Positions 43,753-52,872 of a stretch of DNA of 52,872 nucleotides are shown in pieces. Source of the stretch: Balamuthia mandrillaris (Eukaryota; Discosea; Longamoebia; Balamuthiidae); assembly GCA_031835245.1 (NCBI GenBank), contig JAVKOQ010000350.1:1-52872 (forward strand), in the 5' to 3' direction. The notes under the pieces are model-generated. The model was given only the letters and a program-made list of their open reading frames with translations, was not told the DNA's origin and did not search any database. The position numbers and the translations under genes are program-made. Every line of letters starts with the position of its first letter. Positions within the stretch are counted from its first letter, which is position 1.

Positions 43753-46317
43753 ATGGAAGCGGTTGCTGCGCGTTGCTCGGTGGCTGCTTTATGGACGGAA
43801 ATTACTCCAAGAGGAACCACGGCAGGGGAGGCATCATCTACCTGGCCCACCGCTCGAAACGGGCACAGCGCCCTCTCCAGGGGGCCTCATCTCTTCGTCT
43901 TTGGTGGCGCCAACCAATTTGATTTTTCTGGTTTTTCCCCTCTTGGACGGCCTTTTTTTTTTGACTTTGCTGGTTGTTTTCTCATCAAAGTCTTCTTTCT
44001 TTCCGTACGCAGGCCAACTTTTGCGTTTTTGTCAGGCAAAGCAGAAATGGAAGGTGTTGCACGAGGGGGTGGCAGAAGGAAAGCCTGAGGAAGGGGATGG
44101 CGAAGAAAAAGGAGCGGCGGCTGCCCCTACACCCATGGAGATGCTTGCTCGCAACGGGCACTGCGCGGTGCAGACGGCCAAGGCCATGTGGGTCTTTGGA
44201 GGCAAGAGCAACGGCTACCGCAACGACCTTCTGAAATGGAGTTTTGCCAAGAAGAAGTGGAAGCTCGTGCCGACCAGTGGTGGGAAGGCTCTTCCTTCTC
44301 CTCGTTATGGCCACAGCGGAGTCGTGCTGATGGAAAAGCACTTGATCGTTTTCGGAGGATATGACAATGACGGCTTTTTGAGCAACCAAGTGTTCTGTTT
44401 GCAGTTGGACGGAGGAGACGGCGTTTGGAAGAGCCCCGAAGCACTTGCTGCGGTGCTGTTGGGGGATAACCAACAGGAAGAAAAAACAGAACAAGAACCA
44501 GCACTTGACGTCAAAAGCAAAAAGAAGAAAAAAGGAAAAGAGAAAGCAAAAGATGGCAAAGCGCTCGTTCCTGTGGCTCGCATGTATCATACGGCGGTGA
44601 CGTACGAAGGAAGGATGTTTGTGTTTGGAGGACAAGGCAGCGGCAAGCAAGCTTTGTCAGACTTGTGGGAATGGAACCCGATGACTGCACGATGGACTTG
44701 CTTGCATGAAGGTAGCATCCACCATCACCACAACAAACGAGCAAAAGGCCTCCGAGGCAACAAGCACCAACCAGGAGGGAGGTGGGGTCACGCAGCGGTG
44801 GTGGACGATGCGGAAGGAGTGATGTTGGTGGGAGGAGGAGAGAACAGTGAAGGAGTGTTCGGGGACCTTTGGCAGTTTTCTTTCCAACAACGCGTTTGGA
44901 CTCGCGTCAATAACTGCGATAGACAACTTGCAACCACTGAGAAGAAAGCCAGAAAGAAAAAAACGTTAAAGAAAGGCAAGGTGAGAGTGCCGCCAGCGAG
45001 GAGTTTTCACAGCATGAGCAGAATGGCAGACCACAAGTTGTTGTGGTTGGGGGGAATGGATGGAGAAGGGAAAGCATGCAACGAGCTGTGGGAAGTGCAA
45101 ATAAGACGAAGCGAAGAGGATGTGCCATGGGGAAGAATTCTTCCAGACGAAGTGGTCTTGCACATCTTTTCATTTTTGGCTGGTGCCAAAGATCTAAACT
45201 CTGTTCGCCAAGTTTGTCGGGTACGTCGGCTTGCATATTTTGTTGTGCTATTGTATTTAAAAATACGCTTTGCTGTGTTGTACTTTAATACCATAAGCAT
45301 TGGAACGCGCTTGCATTGGAAGACTGGCTGTGGGAAAAACCTGCTAAGGATAATCTGTCTGCTTTTATTTTGGGAAACATTGAAAAGGAACTGGAGCATC
45401 ATGGAGGCTACTTTGCTTTGCTGAAAGCGGAAATGCAAGAGTATGTTTTCCTCCTTTGATCTCTTTTCTCGTTCTTTATATTTATTATATTCTTGTGTTG
45501 ATAATGACTACATTTGTCGTTAGAGCACAAAGGATAAGCAAATTTGGACCAAGAAGCTTAAAGCTGGTGGTAGTGGGGGATGGAGCGACCGGAAAGACCT
45601 CTCTGTTAATAACATATACATGGAAAAAGTTTCCAGAGGATTACATACCAACTGTATTTGACAACTACACTGTTAACTTACCAGGTGGCATTGAAATGAG
45701 CCTTTGGGATACTGCTGGGTATGCTTCAGCACCTCAACTCCTTTTCATTCGTTTTCTTGCTGTGTCTCTGTCTTGGTCTTTTCTCATTTCTTCTTTTTCT
45801 GCTTCCTTCTAAACACAACAAAAAAACGTTATTTGATTTCTCTCACAAAGACCTGAGGACTATGACCGCCTTCGCCCTCTATCCTATCCACAAACAAATG
45901 TCTTCTTGATCGTTTTTAGTTTTGGCAACGCCTCATCACTGGAAAATGTGACCAGCAAGTGGTACCCTGAAGTATCCCATCACTGCCCTAACGTGCCCGT
46001 CATCTTGGTTGGCACCAAGTATGACGCTCATCCAGGGGGATGCTTTCATCCGCAACACGCTTCTCAACAAGCGATTACATTGGAGCGAGCCAAAACAGTT
46101 GCTTCCAGGTTTGTTTCTGTGGTTGTTTCCTGTCGTTTCTTGTTTGGTTCCAACGCACCTAATTATCCAATGCAGTATGAATGCAGCAGCATTTGTTCAT
46201 TGCAGCTCACGGGACGGTTTGAACGTGGATGATGTTTTTAGCAATGCCATACGAGCGGCCCTGGGACGCACACCTCAAGGCAAAGACAGCGGTGGCGGTG
46301 GTTGTCTTCTTCAGTGA
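43753..46317 (+). CDS. Kelch repeat-F-box-Rho family GTPase fusion
   Basis: Six exons (43753-43930, 44013-45220, 45298-45440, 45524-45718, 45851-46108, 46176-46317) total 2124 nt, 707 aa, every junction in phase. Residues 1-430: Kelch blades ([68 protein letters not shown]) with a Lys-rich insert. About 430-480: F-box ([16 protein letters not shown]...[19 protein letters not shown]). From about 511: a Rho GTPase ([50 protein letters not shown]) ending in CLLQ, a CAAX box. The catalytic Gln61 position is Pro (GPED for GQED), so GTP hydrolysis is probably impaired. The alternative is two genes: a Kelch-F-box protein stopping at 45459 and a Rho protein starting MTTFVVRAQ at 45507. Confidence 0.7.
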
Positions 46318-46877
46318 TGCTGTTCGCAATGTGTTTCGCTTTTGAGGCACGTGCTTCACAAGGAAATGAAAGAACGGAGCAAACTCGGCCACCTGTTGTT
46401 TGACCAAACAACTCCTTTAACTAAGTAAGAAGAATAAAATTCCAGGAAAACATTCCCATTTAAAGGCGGCAACATTCATGAAATACCTCTGCAGTGAAAA
46501 AGGAAAAGCAGAATCAATCAAACTTTGTTTGCTTCTTCTGTTGTTTGTTTGCTGAAGGCAAAAAAAAAAGAAAAGAAAGAAAAGGAGGACAGGTTGCGAC
46601 GGAGAAAGAGGAGAGAGAGAGAGAGAGAGAAACGAACGATCGTTGGGCTGGGTGGGCTTTTTGAGGTAAGTGGGTGGCACCACGAACAGTTTTCAACCCA
46701 TTTTTTTTTATTTCGAGAGAGAAAATTGGTGTAGGAATTTGAGTGAGTGTCCACCCCCCCTTTTTTTTTTCTGATCGTTTTTTTAAACATCAAAGCCTTT
46801 TTTTTTGTGCAGTTTTCTCAACGTTGCAAACCTTCACAACAAAAACTACCCGCACCTTTTGTTTCAAAGCTTGCTCA
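46318..46877. other. Intergenic region with a (GA)n tract
   Basis: About 560 bp between tandem genes. It contains a GA repeat at about 46609-46630, several poly-A/T runs, and a pyrimidine-rich stretch (46756-46815) before the next start. No gene seen on either strand; the minus-strand frames here are low-complexity shadows. Confidence 0.5.
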
Positions 46878-47155
46878 ATGGCAACATATCACAAAGACAT
46901 GGGAGACGGAGACATGCCCATCGACTTTGTGTTGGTGAGGCACGGAGAGAGCGAAGGAAACCTCGCACAGGAACGAAGCTCTCATGGAGATGAAAGTTCA
47001 TGGACCGAAGGTTTCTTTTCACTTTGTTGTTATTTTCTTTTTTTTTGTTTGTTAACCAACAATACTTTGGTTGTAGAATTCAGCTGTAGGCATAACTCCA
47101 ATTACAGATTGACTGACAAAGGAAGAGAACAAGCTCGCCTTACCGGAGAATGGGT

Positions 47156-47201
<46 letters not shown>

Positions 47202-48419
47202 TTGGTTTTTTCTTGTTATTGTTGTTTCTTTTGTGTTGATCAGGGTGTCGTCCTTTCTTTAAAATGTTAACAACCCTGGTGCTTTGTTGTTTTGTTTTTC
47301 AAAAGATAAAAAACCATATTGGTGAAGACTTTGATAGATATTACTGCTCCGAGTACGTTCGTGCTATGGAGACGGCTGCTCTGTTGGAGCTACCACGGGC
47401 AGAATGGATTGCAGGTGTGTTCTCTATCCTTACTCTGTTTGCTCTCCATTTCTCTTTTTTTCTTTTATCGCCTGTCTCATATTATGCGTTGGCAGACTTC
47501 TTTTTGCGAGAACGTGACCAAGGTATCCTTGCTGGTCTATCCAAATCACAGAGGAAAGAGCTTTTACCATTGGAACTCCAGCGCAGAGAAAACGACAGCT
47601 TTTACTACGCCCCGCCTGGGTTTGTCTCCCGCCATTTCTTCTTCCACGTCTCCAATGCTCCTTATTAACATCTCGTGCTCTCTTTTTTTTCCTCCATTTG
47701 TTCCAACATCAAGTGGCGAGTCCATTGCGAATGCATGTCTACGAGTCAACCGAGTTATCAGTCAGTTGAGAAGGTCTTGCTCTGGTTTCAAAGTCATCGC
47801 TGTGTGTCACGGCAACATCATGTGGGGATTCCGCATCTGCATAGAAAAGTATCTTCCTCTCCCTCTCCTGCTATTTACATGTCTGGTCATTGCATTTCAT
47901 CTGTACTCATTTACATTGTCTTTCTTTGCTTATTCTTTGTATCTGTTTCTCTATTACTTCTTTAGGCTAAAACAGCCGGAATACCGGGAGTTGATCGCAG
48001 ACCCAGACCAAAAGTTGTACAATTGTCACATCATTCACTACACTCGGCGTGACCCCGTCACTGGCCGCATATCTCCTCATCTTGACTGGATGCGCTCCAT
48101 ATGTTTGTTCCTTCTCGTTCTCTCATTCCCTTGCTCTCACTGCTTCATTTATTTATTTATTTATTTTGCAAACACACACAAAAAAGGCCCGTGGGACGAA
48201 AAGAAAACGAAAAAGACTAACCAATGGACAAAGATTCACCGCCTGGTATGGACCAACGAAGACCTGCTCAGGACGGTGGAACATATCCCACAAATGGTGA
48301 ACAACCGCCAAGAGGAGATGTCCCTCGAGTCAACAGCTCCTCCTGTTAACCCAGAGAGAGACCCTGCTGAGCAAGGAGAGATCGAGGCTGATGGCGAAGC
48401 TGATGGAGGGCTCGACTGA
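46878..48419 (+). CDS. Histidine phosphatase (phosphoglycerate mutase-like) family protein
   Basis: Seven exons (46878-47010, 47077-47153, 47306-47414, 47496-47619, 47714-47848, 47966-48102, 48187-48419) add to 316 codons, 315 aa. The catalytic RHG motif is FVLVRHGESEGN at about residue 20; LTDKGREQARLTGEW, YCSEYVRAMETAALL and the second catalytic His in VIAVCHGNIMWGF complete the family signature. The long insert (LRERDQGILAGLSKSQRKEL) and FYYAPPGGESIANACLRVN resemble the PHO5/Pmu1-like and bacterial PhoE-like phosphatases more than glycolytic mutase. The reaction is phosphate-ester hydrolysis; the substrate is unknown. The tail is acidic and disordered. Confidence 0.88.
47160..47196 (+). 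repeat. (CT)n tract in intron 2 of the histidine phosphatase gene
   Basis: The donor GTTAAT is followed at once by about 18 CT units. The sense strand is the pyrimidine strand. Confidence 0.95.
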
Positions 48420-48701
48420 GGTGTTTTCTTTTTCAAAAAAGACTTTTTTTTGGTAGGTCTCATGCTAGGAGCAGTATCAATAGAACAGGCGAAGACAAGA
48501 GGATGAGTTGCATTTTTGTGTTTTTTTTTTGTGCATGGTTAGTTCCTTCTTTTGTGTTTGTATGGGATCGTTGGAGTGCCACGAGACGGCTTATGGGCTT
48601 ATTTTCCATCTAGTTCGTCCACTGCAACGAGCGATAGCTGGTCATGTTTCTAACCAACCTTTTGTTCCTCTCTTCGAAGCTGATGACTGTTTCGTATGGT
48701 T

Positions 48702-49309
48702 TCAAGAGAAGCAAAGTCTATTCTCGTTGATCTGCCATTGGTCATCGGCAAGGAAGCTTTGGGCGACGGTGTGACCCTGTGCCGCCGCCTTTCGGAACCA
48801 ACGGATGGCCTCGTTCTTGTTGGGCTCCAGGTCCATGCCGCCTTCTTTGTAGGCGAGGGCCAGGTAGTACTGCGCTTGTTTGTGGCCCCGCTCTGCTGCT
48901 TGCGTGAAGAAGCGAACCGCTCTCACTTGATCTTCTTCCACTCCATCCCCTTCCTGATAACAGATCCCTTTTGATATTGTCAACACATGCACAAGAGAAA
49001 GAGAAGAGAAAGAGAAAGAGAAGAGAAAGAGAAAGAGAAAGAGAAAGAGAAAGAGAAAGAGAAAGAGAAGAGAAACGACGAAGAGAAAGAAACGACGAAA
49101 GAAAGAGAAAGAGAAAGAAAAAGAAAGAGAAGAGAAACGACGAAGAAAGACGAAAGAAAGAGAAGAAGAAGAGAAAGAGAAAGAGAAAGAAAAGAAAGAA
49201 AGAAAGAGAAAGAGAAAGAGAAAGAAGAAGAAGGAAAGAAGAGAAACGACGAAAGACGACGAAGAGAAAGAGAAAGAGAAAGAGAAAGAAAAAGAGAAAG
49301 AGAAACGAC

Positions 49310-49341
<32 letters not shown>

Positions 49342-49592
49342 CGACGAAAGAGAAGAGAGAGAGAGGTGAAGGAACCTAAATTGTAGAGAGCCTCGCTGTG
49401 GCCCTTTTCAGCAGCTTCGTGGTAGAGCCGAACGGCTTCCTTGTAGTCGTGCTGCACCTCATCATCGCCAAGATCGTATTGCAACGCCAGTCGAAATAGA
49501 GCATCCCCTTGGTCGCCTTCCAGAGCCTTTGCCCACAGTTCTGCTGCCTGGTTGTGTTTAACCTTTTTCAGCGCCTCCTTTTCTTCTTCCAT
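48702..49592 (-). CDS. Sel1-repeat (SLR) protein
   Basis: Two exons (49592-49376, 48967-48702) give 161 codons, 160 aa. Three Sel1-like helical repeats are visible: GDALFRLALQYDLGDDEVQH / DYKEAVRLYHEAAEKGHSEA; LYNLGICYQEGDGVEEDQVR / AVRFFTQAAERGHKQA; QYYLALAYKEGGMD / NEAIRWFRKAAAQGHTVAQS. Sel1 repeats act as protein-protein scaffolds, for example in ER-associated degradation. The splice joins LYNL-GICYQEGDGV exactly at the repeat consensus, confirming the intron, which is 408 nt and almost wholly satellite-like. The N terminus MEEEKEALKK resembles that of the neighbouring KCTD gene. Confidence 0.87.
48993..49365 (+). repeat. GAGAAA / AACGACGAA compound satellite filling the Sel1 gene intron
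   Basis: About 370 bp of GAGAAA and AAAGAAAGAG units broken by recurring AACGACGAAAG blocks. It occupies nearly all of the 408-nt intron, so the sense strand reads CTTTCTC... The repeat is open in all frames on both strands, producing long spurious frames. Confidence 0.95.
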
Positions 49593-49622
49593 CGTTTTTT
49601 TTCTTGTTGCTTTTCTCCTCTG

Positions 49623-49972
49623 TTCTTGTTCTTGTTCTTGTTCTTGTTCTTGTTCTTGTTCTTGTTCTTGTTGTTGTTCTTCTTCTTCTTCTTGTTCTTC
49701 TTCATGTTCTTGTTCTTCTTGTTCTTCTTCTTCTTCTTGTTCTTCTTCTTCTTCTTTCTTGTTCTTCTTTTCTTTCTTCTTCTTCTTCTTCTGCTTCTTC
49801 TTGTTCTTCTTCTTCTTCTTGTTCTTCTTCTTCTTCTTCTTGTTCTTGTTCTTCTTCTTCTTCTTCTTCTTCTTCGTGTTCTTGTTCTTGTTCTTCTTGT
49901 TCTTCTTGTTCTTCTTGTTCTTGTTCTTGTTCTTGTTCTTGTTCTTGTTCTTGTTCTTGTTCTTGTTCTTCT
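49623..49972 (+). repeat. (TTCTTG)n / (TTC)n array between the KCTD and Sel1 genes
   Basis: About 350 bp with perfect TTCTTG units at each side (49623-49670 and 49910-49970) and degenerate TTC/TTG triplets between. On the minus strand it is open and would encode Glu-Gln repeats. It lies immediately upstream of the Sel1 start (30 bp) and downstream of the KCTD stop, so it probably sits in the Sel1 promoter or 5'UTR. Confidence 0.95.
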
Positions 49973-50011
49973 CCTTCTCTTTCTATCTTCTTCTGCATAG
50001 GCTTGCTCACA

Positions 50012-50581
50012 CTAAAACTCAAAAAAGCAAACCTTTAGATGGAACTTATGAGGACCGCACGCTTCAAAGAAGTCACTGACCCATTGCTTCAGCTCCTCTG
50101 TCCTCTCCTCGGGGAAGCACTTCCACAGGAAGCCATAATAGTCCAAGTCACTGATGAGCTCCACCCTGTCCTTCTCCTCTTGAGGCAGCCTCACCGGGGA
50201 GGACGGATCTCGCAGATGGTCCAAGAGCGTGGCAAAGTGTCGAGGATTGCGGTCGATGAAGTAGTAGCCCTTGGCGTCTGTTTGGACAGTGTGGCGGTCG
50301 CTGGCGAGAGCGGCCAGGAAGGTGTCCTCATGCCGGAGTAGAGTGGAACGCAAGGTGGTAAACTTTTGTCCCCCAACGTTCAACTTGCACAACTCTTTCG
50401 CTTTTTCTTCCTCTTCGTTCGGTGGCGAGGGGGTTGAGGTCTTTTCTTCTGTTCTTCGTTTCTTTTGGTGGGCTTTTTGGCGGGACAGCTCCTCTTTCTC
50501 TTCGAGTTTCAGCGTGAGAGCGGCCACTTGCTCCTCCAACTCTGCAACTCGCTGCTTCAGCGCTTCCCTTTCTTCTTCCAT
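50012..50581 (-). CDS. KCTD-type BTB (T1) domain protein with an N-terminal coiled coil
   Basis: Single exon, 189 aa. Residues 1-35 form a coiled coil (REALKQRVAELEEQVAALTL), then a basic/Glu-rich linker, then a T1/BTB domain at about 62-150: LCKLNVGGQKFTTLRSTLLR, FIDRNPRHFATLLDHLRD, and LISDLDYYGFLWKC. KCTD proteins form pentamers and often act as Cullin-3 adaptors. The tail ends FHLKVCFFEF. A 21-nt GT..AG segment at the end would open the frame into the Glu-Gln repeat, but introns that short are not seen elsewhere here, so the stop at 50012 is preferred. Divergent from the nuclease-kinase gene, 86 bp between starts. Confidence 0.85.
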   Translation of the reverse strand: MEEEREALKQRVAELEEQVAALTLKLEEKEELSRQKAHQKKRRTEEKTSTPSPPNEEEEKAKELCKLNVGGQKFTTLRSTLLRHEDTFLAALASDRHTVQTDAKGYYFIDRNPRHFATLLDHLRDPSSPVRLPQEEKDRVELISDLDYYGFLWKCFPEERTEELKQWVSDFFEACGPHKFHLKVCFFEF

Positions 50582-50667
50582 TCGTTTTCCTTTGAGTGAA
50601 TTTCTGCTATTGTATCAAATAATTGACGATAAATTGAAAATTTTGAAATATATTTTTTCCCGCCAAA

Positions 50668-52872
50668 ATGCCCACACAAAAATTTGCTTTCCTGTACAAA
50701 CGCGAGAAGAAAGAGGCCACGGGCGCAACGCACGTAGCGCGCGGGATGTCATCTTCGGCTGCTTCTTCAGCTTCCTCGCAAAAGGTTTCCTCTCTACTTT
50801 CGCGCATGACCATTCATGATGACATACTTCAGCCACCTGTTGCTCTGCTTTTAGAACGAACAGAGAGGCAATACCAGGAGCTACAAAAGAGAGACGAAAT
50901 TATTGCGCGTTTTTGCCAAACTACCAACAGTGCGGAAGAAGGACAACTTGCAGAGATTAAGTTACAGACATTAAGGCTAATGACGGAACTTGCTAGGGAA
51001 AAGAACACTGTAAATGACACACTTCAGAAGTTGCGACAACAACTGGCACTGCAAGCACAATCTCAGTGTAAGTTGATGTTTTCTGTTGCACTTTCTCTTG
51101 GTGCTTTCATTGACCAGCTTCCCCTCAAGCACGTGTCTTGTATGCACCCACCATCACTCATTCCTACAATGATGCCAACCCTTCCATTGGGTGGCCAGAG
51201 AGCCTCTTGCCCCAAGTTCCAAAAGACCAAATGAAGAAATGTTTGGAGAGCCTGGTGAAGTGCCAAAATGCTTTGAAGAATGTGGTACTGGTTTTTTTTT
51301 TCAACAAACTTTGTTTTGCTATTTCCTTTTATTTTTCTCATTTCAGTTGCTGCTTGTGTTCCAGACTGGTGAACAGGAGAGATACCAACTTATTTGCAAG
51401 TTTGTAAACAATCGCATTAAACATGCAGGACACTGTGGCCTCAAGGCCATTGCAGTCAAAAACTCAACTCACAAGAGACCTGATATTGTTATTATTAGTT
51501 CTCTTACAGGTTGGATTCCTTGTTTGTTCTTTCTTTTTCTTATCCTCTTTCTTGTTTTTCTTTTTCTCTTTTTCTTTCTTTTACTCTTACTCTTTTTTTT
51601 TCTTTTTCTTTTTCTTTTTCCTCTTTTTTTGTTGTTTTTGTTTTCTGTATTAAACCAACTAAAACTACTCATATCAACCAGAAATTGATAGAGTGAGATG
51701 GAAACCAATCTTTTGGAAAGATGTTTTTTATGTTTTGGAGGTCAAGAACACTACAATGACAAATAGAGAGAGAAGAAATGGCAAAAAAGCAATAGGGCAA
51801 GTGATAGATAGAGCATCCCAGGCTTTCACTTACCAGCCCACAAGAACTTTGTTTTATGGTCTTATTACAGATGGCTGGGAATGGCACTTGGTGACAGTGC
51901 AAAAGAACAATTACATCAACCCTTGGCTATCAATTGAAGATGAAAATGGAAATGAAGATGATAAAGATAATGACAAAGAACAAAGAGAACAAAAGGATAA
52001 ACAAAAACAAGAAGAAGATATAAGGAAAACAAATGCAAGGCATTTGATCAAGAAAGCAACAAGAAAGATAAAAGCAAAGAGAAAGAAAGAAAAAGAAAAG
52101 GAAAAAAAGCAAAAAGCAAAGTCTTCAATGCCAAGTGCACTTCATTTTCCTCATGGTGTGTGGTAGGTTATTTTTTCTTTTATCTTTTTGTTTGCTTATT
52201 TGCTTTGTTTTGACTCTTTTTATTTCCAAGGGTCAAATATCTTGAAACACATGAAGCAATTATTCATATTCTCTTCTTCTTGTTTGCAAAGATTCCCTCC
52301 CTCAAAGCAGCAGCAGAGATCAAAGAACAGAATCACCCTCTACAAGAGGATTCTCTCTTTCATCATTACTATCACACTCCTGATGACTTGCCATTTGACT
52401 TGACCAAGGTGTTCTGTGAGAGAATGAAAGGTGCCTCTGTCTTTGAGGCCAAGATGAAAAACAATGGTAAAATGATTGTGGCCAAGTTTGAACCTTCCTC
52501 TTCTGAAAAGAGTCAAGCATGTGCAGAATCCCAAGTTTTGGAACTTCTTTCAACAACATTAAAGGAGGAACCATGCTTTTTTCCCAAATGGGAGGGTTTC
52601 ATTCAAGTTGGATTTATGGATGTGCTATGTACAAGCCCTGTGGGCCAGGGCACTCTTGCTGGTGATTTTTTCACTTTCTTTGTTCATTCTTTCCTTTATG
52701 CAATGCTGATTGATTCTTATCTTTATTATTAGATTTGTTGAGTACCAAGGGGAAAGGTGGTTTGGCAGCAAGCACTCTTTTTTTGCTGGCCAGCAATGTG
52801 AGCAAGGCTTTGCAGCAGCTGCATTCCTGCAATCTCGTGATGAGAGACCTTCATGAAGCCAACATCATCTTT
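50668..52872 (+). CDS. Predicted PD-(D/E)XK nuclease-protein kinase protein (Crinkler-like), 3' end outside window
   Basis: Six exons are seen, all in phase: 50668-51067, 51130-51281, 51347-51509, 51682-52162, about 52212 to the donor near 52661, and one beginning near 52733 that runs past the edge. Exon 1 encodes a coiled-coil header (LERTERQYQELQKRDEIIAR); an internal Met at 50746 is an alternative start. A restriction-endonuclease-fold module follows, with RPDIVIIS and FYVLEVKN supplying the D..ExK pattern and LITDGWEWHLVTV. After a Lys/Glu-rich linker comes a kinase-like domain: a Lys motif MIVAKFEPS, a helix-C Glu in ACAESQVLELL, and MRDLHEANIIF at the catalytic-loop position. Nuclease plus kinase modules of this sort occur in Crinkler-type effector families; the header here lacks the typical LFLAK/DWL motifs, so the link is by domain content only. 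It looks whole as far as it goes. Confidence 0.75.

Noticed and set aside
43763-44010. Kelch gene start in the frame MLRVARWLL
   Set aside because: The first Kelch blade (LFVFGGANQ) is in a different frame starting at 43753; this frame becomes coding only after the intron ends at 44012.
48971-49379. Plus-strand Lys/Arg/Glu frames of about 130 codons
   Set aside because: They lie entirely in the simple repeat within the Sel1 intron and are open in several frames on both strands.
49509-50079. Plus-strand Leu/Phe/Ser-rich frames and the minus-strand Glu-Gln frame
   Set aside because: Generated by the TTCTTG/TTC array. An extension of the KCTD protein into the Glu-Gln frame would need a 21-nt intron, shorter than any other here.

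Overview
The window is nuclear DNA from a unicellular eukaryote. It is gene dense, with short spliceosomal introns (about 50-100 nt, GT..AG, pyrimidine-rich), the standard genetic code, a nuclear tRNA gene with a T-run terminator, and single-copy homologues of widely conserved eukaryotic genes (STI1/Hop, TBC1D13, MTFP1, SDHAF1, SLC38A9, TTC38, PDH E1-alpha, DNA ligase I). Kelch/F-box/Rho-type proteins, a C2-MUN-GRAM protein and mixed base composition suggest a free-living amoeba (Amoebozoa). That lineage is an inference; no marker here proves it.

Layout. 0-9.7 kb: an F-box/EF-1alpha-like GTPase fusion (-), STI1/Hop (+), an F-box propeller-like protein (-), a four-CBS-domain protein (+) and 6-phosphogluconolactonase (-). 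10-17.5 kb: TBC1D13-type RabGAP (+), a divergent mitochondrial pair SDHAF1 (-)/MTFP1 (+), a long proline-rich disordered protein (+) and an unknown helical protein (-). 17.5-20 kb: a gene-poor stretch holding an incomplete, reverse-oriented copy of the nuclease-kinase gene found at the right end. 20-30 kb: BTB-BACK protein, membrane-anchored methyltransferase, SLC38A9-like lysosomal transporter, TTC38 and catalase. 30.5-37.3 kb: a roughly 20-exon C2-MUN-GRAM-GRAM protein. 37.3-43.5 kb: PDH E1-alpha, DNA ligase I, a twin-CX9C NDUFAF8-like gene and a small membrane protein. 43.5-52.9 kb: tRNA-Ser(AGA), a Kelch-F-box-Rho GTPase, a histidine phosphatase, a Sel1-repeat protein, a KCTD-type BTB protein and a PD-(D/E)XK-kinase gene that runs off the right edge.

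Themes. (1) Ubiquitin-ligase adaptors are frequent: three F-box and two BTB proteins, and two of the F-boxes appear to be fused to GTPases of unrelated families. (2) Several genes are mitochondrial: SDHAF1, MTFP1, PDH E1-alpha, NDUFAF8-like. (3) Several genes belong to lysosome/TORC1 or vesicle traffic: SLC38A9, TBC1D13, C2-MUN-GRAM. (4) Pyrimidine microsatellites sit in introns and lie with the CT strand as the sense strand.

Exon boundaries were assigned by hand. For most multi-exon genes the exon lengths were summed and keep one frame from start to stop, which is the main internal check. Family names rest on remembered motifs, not on a search.
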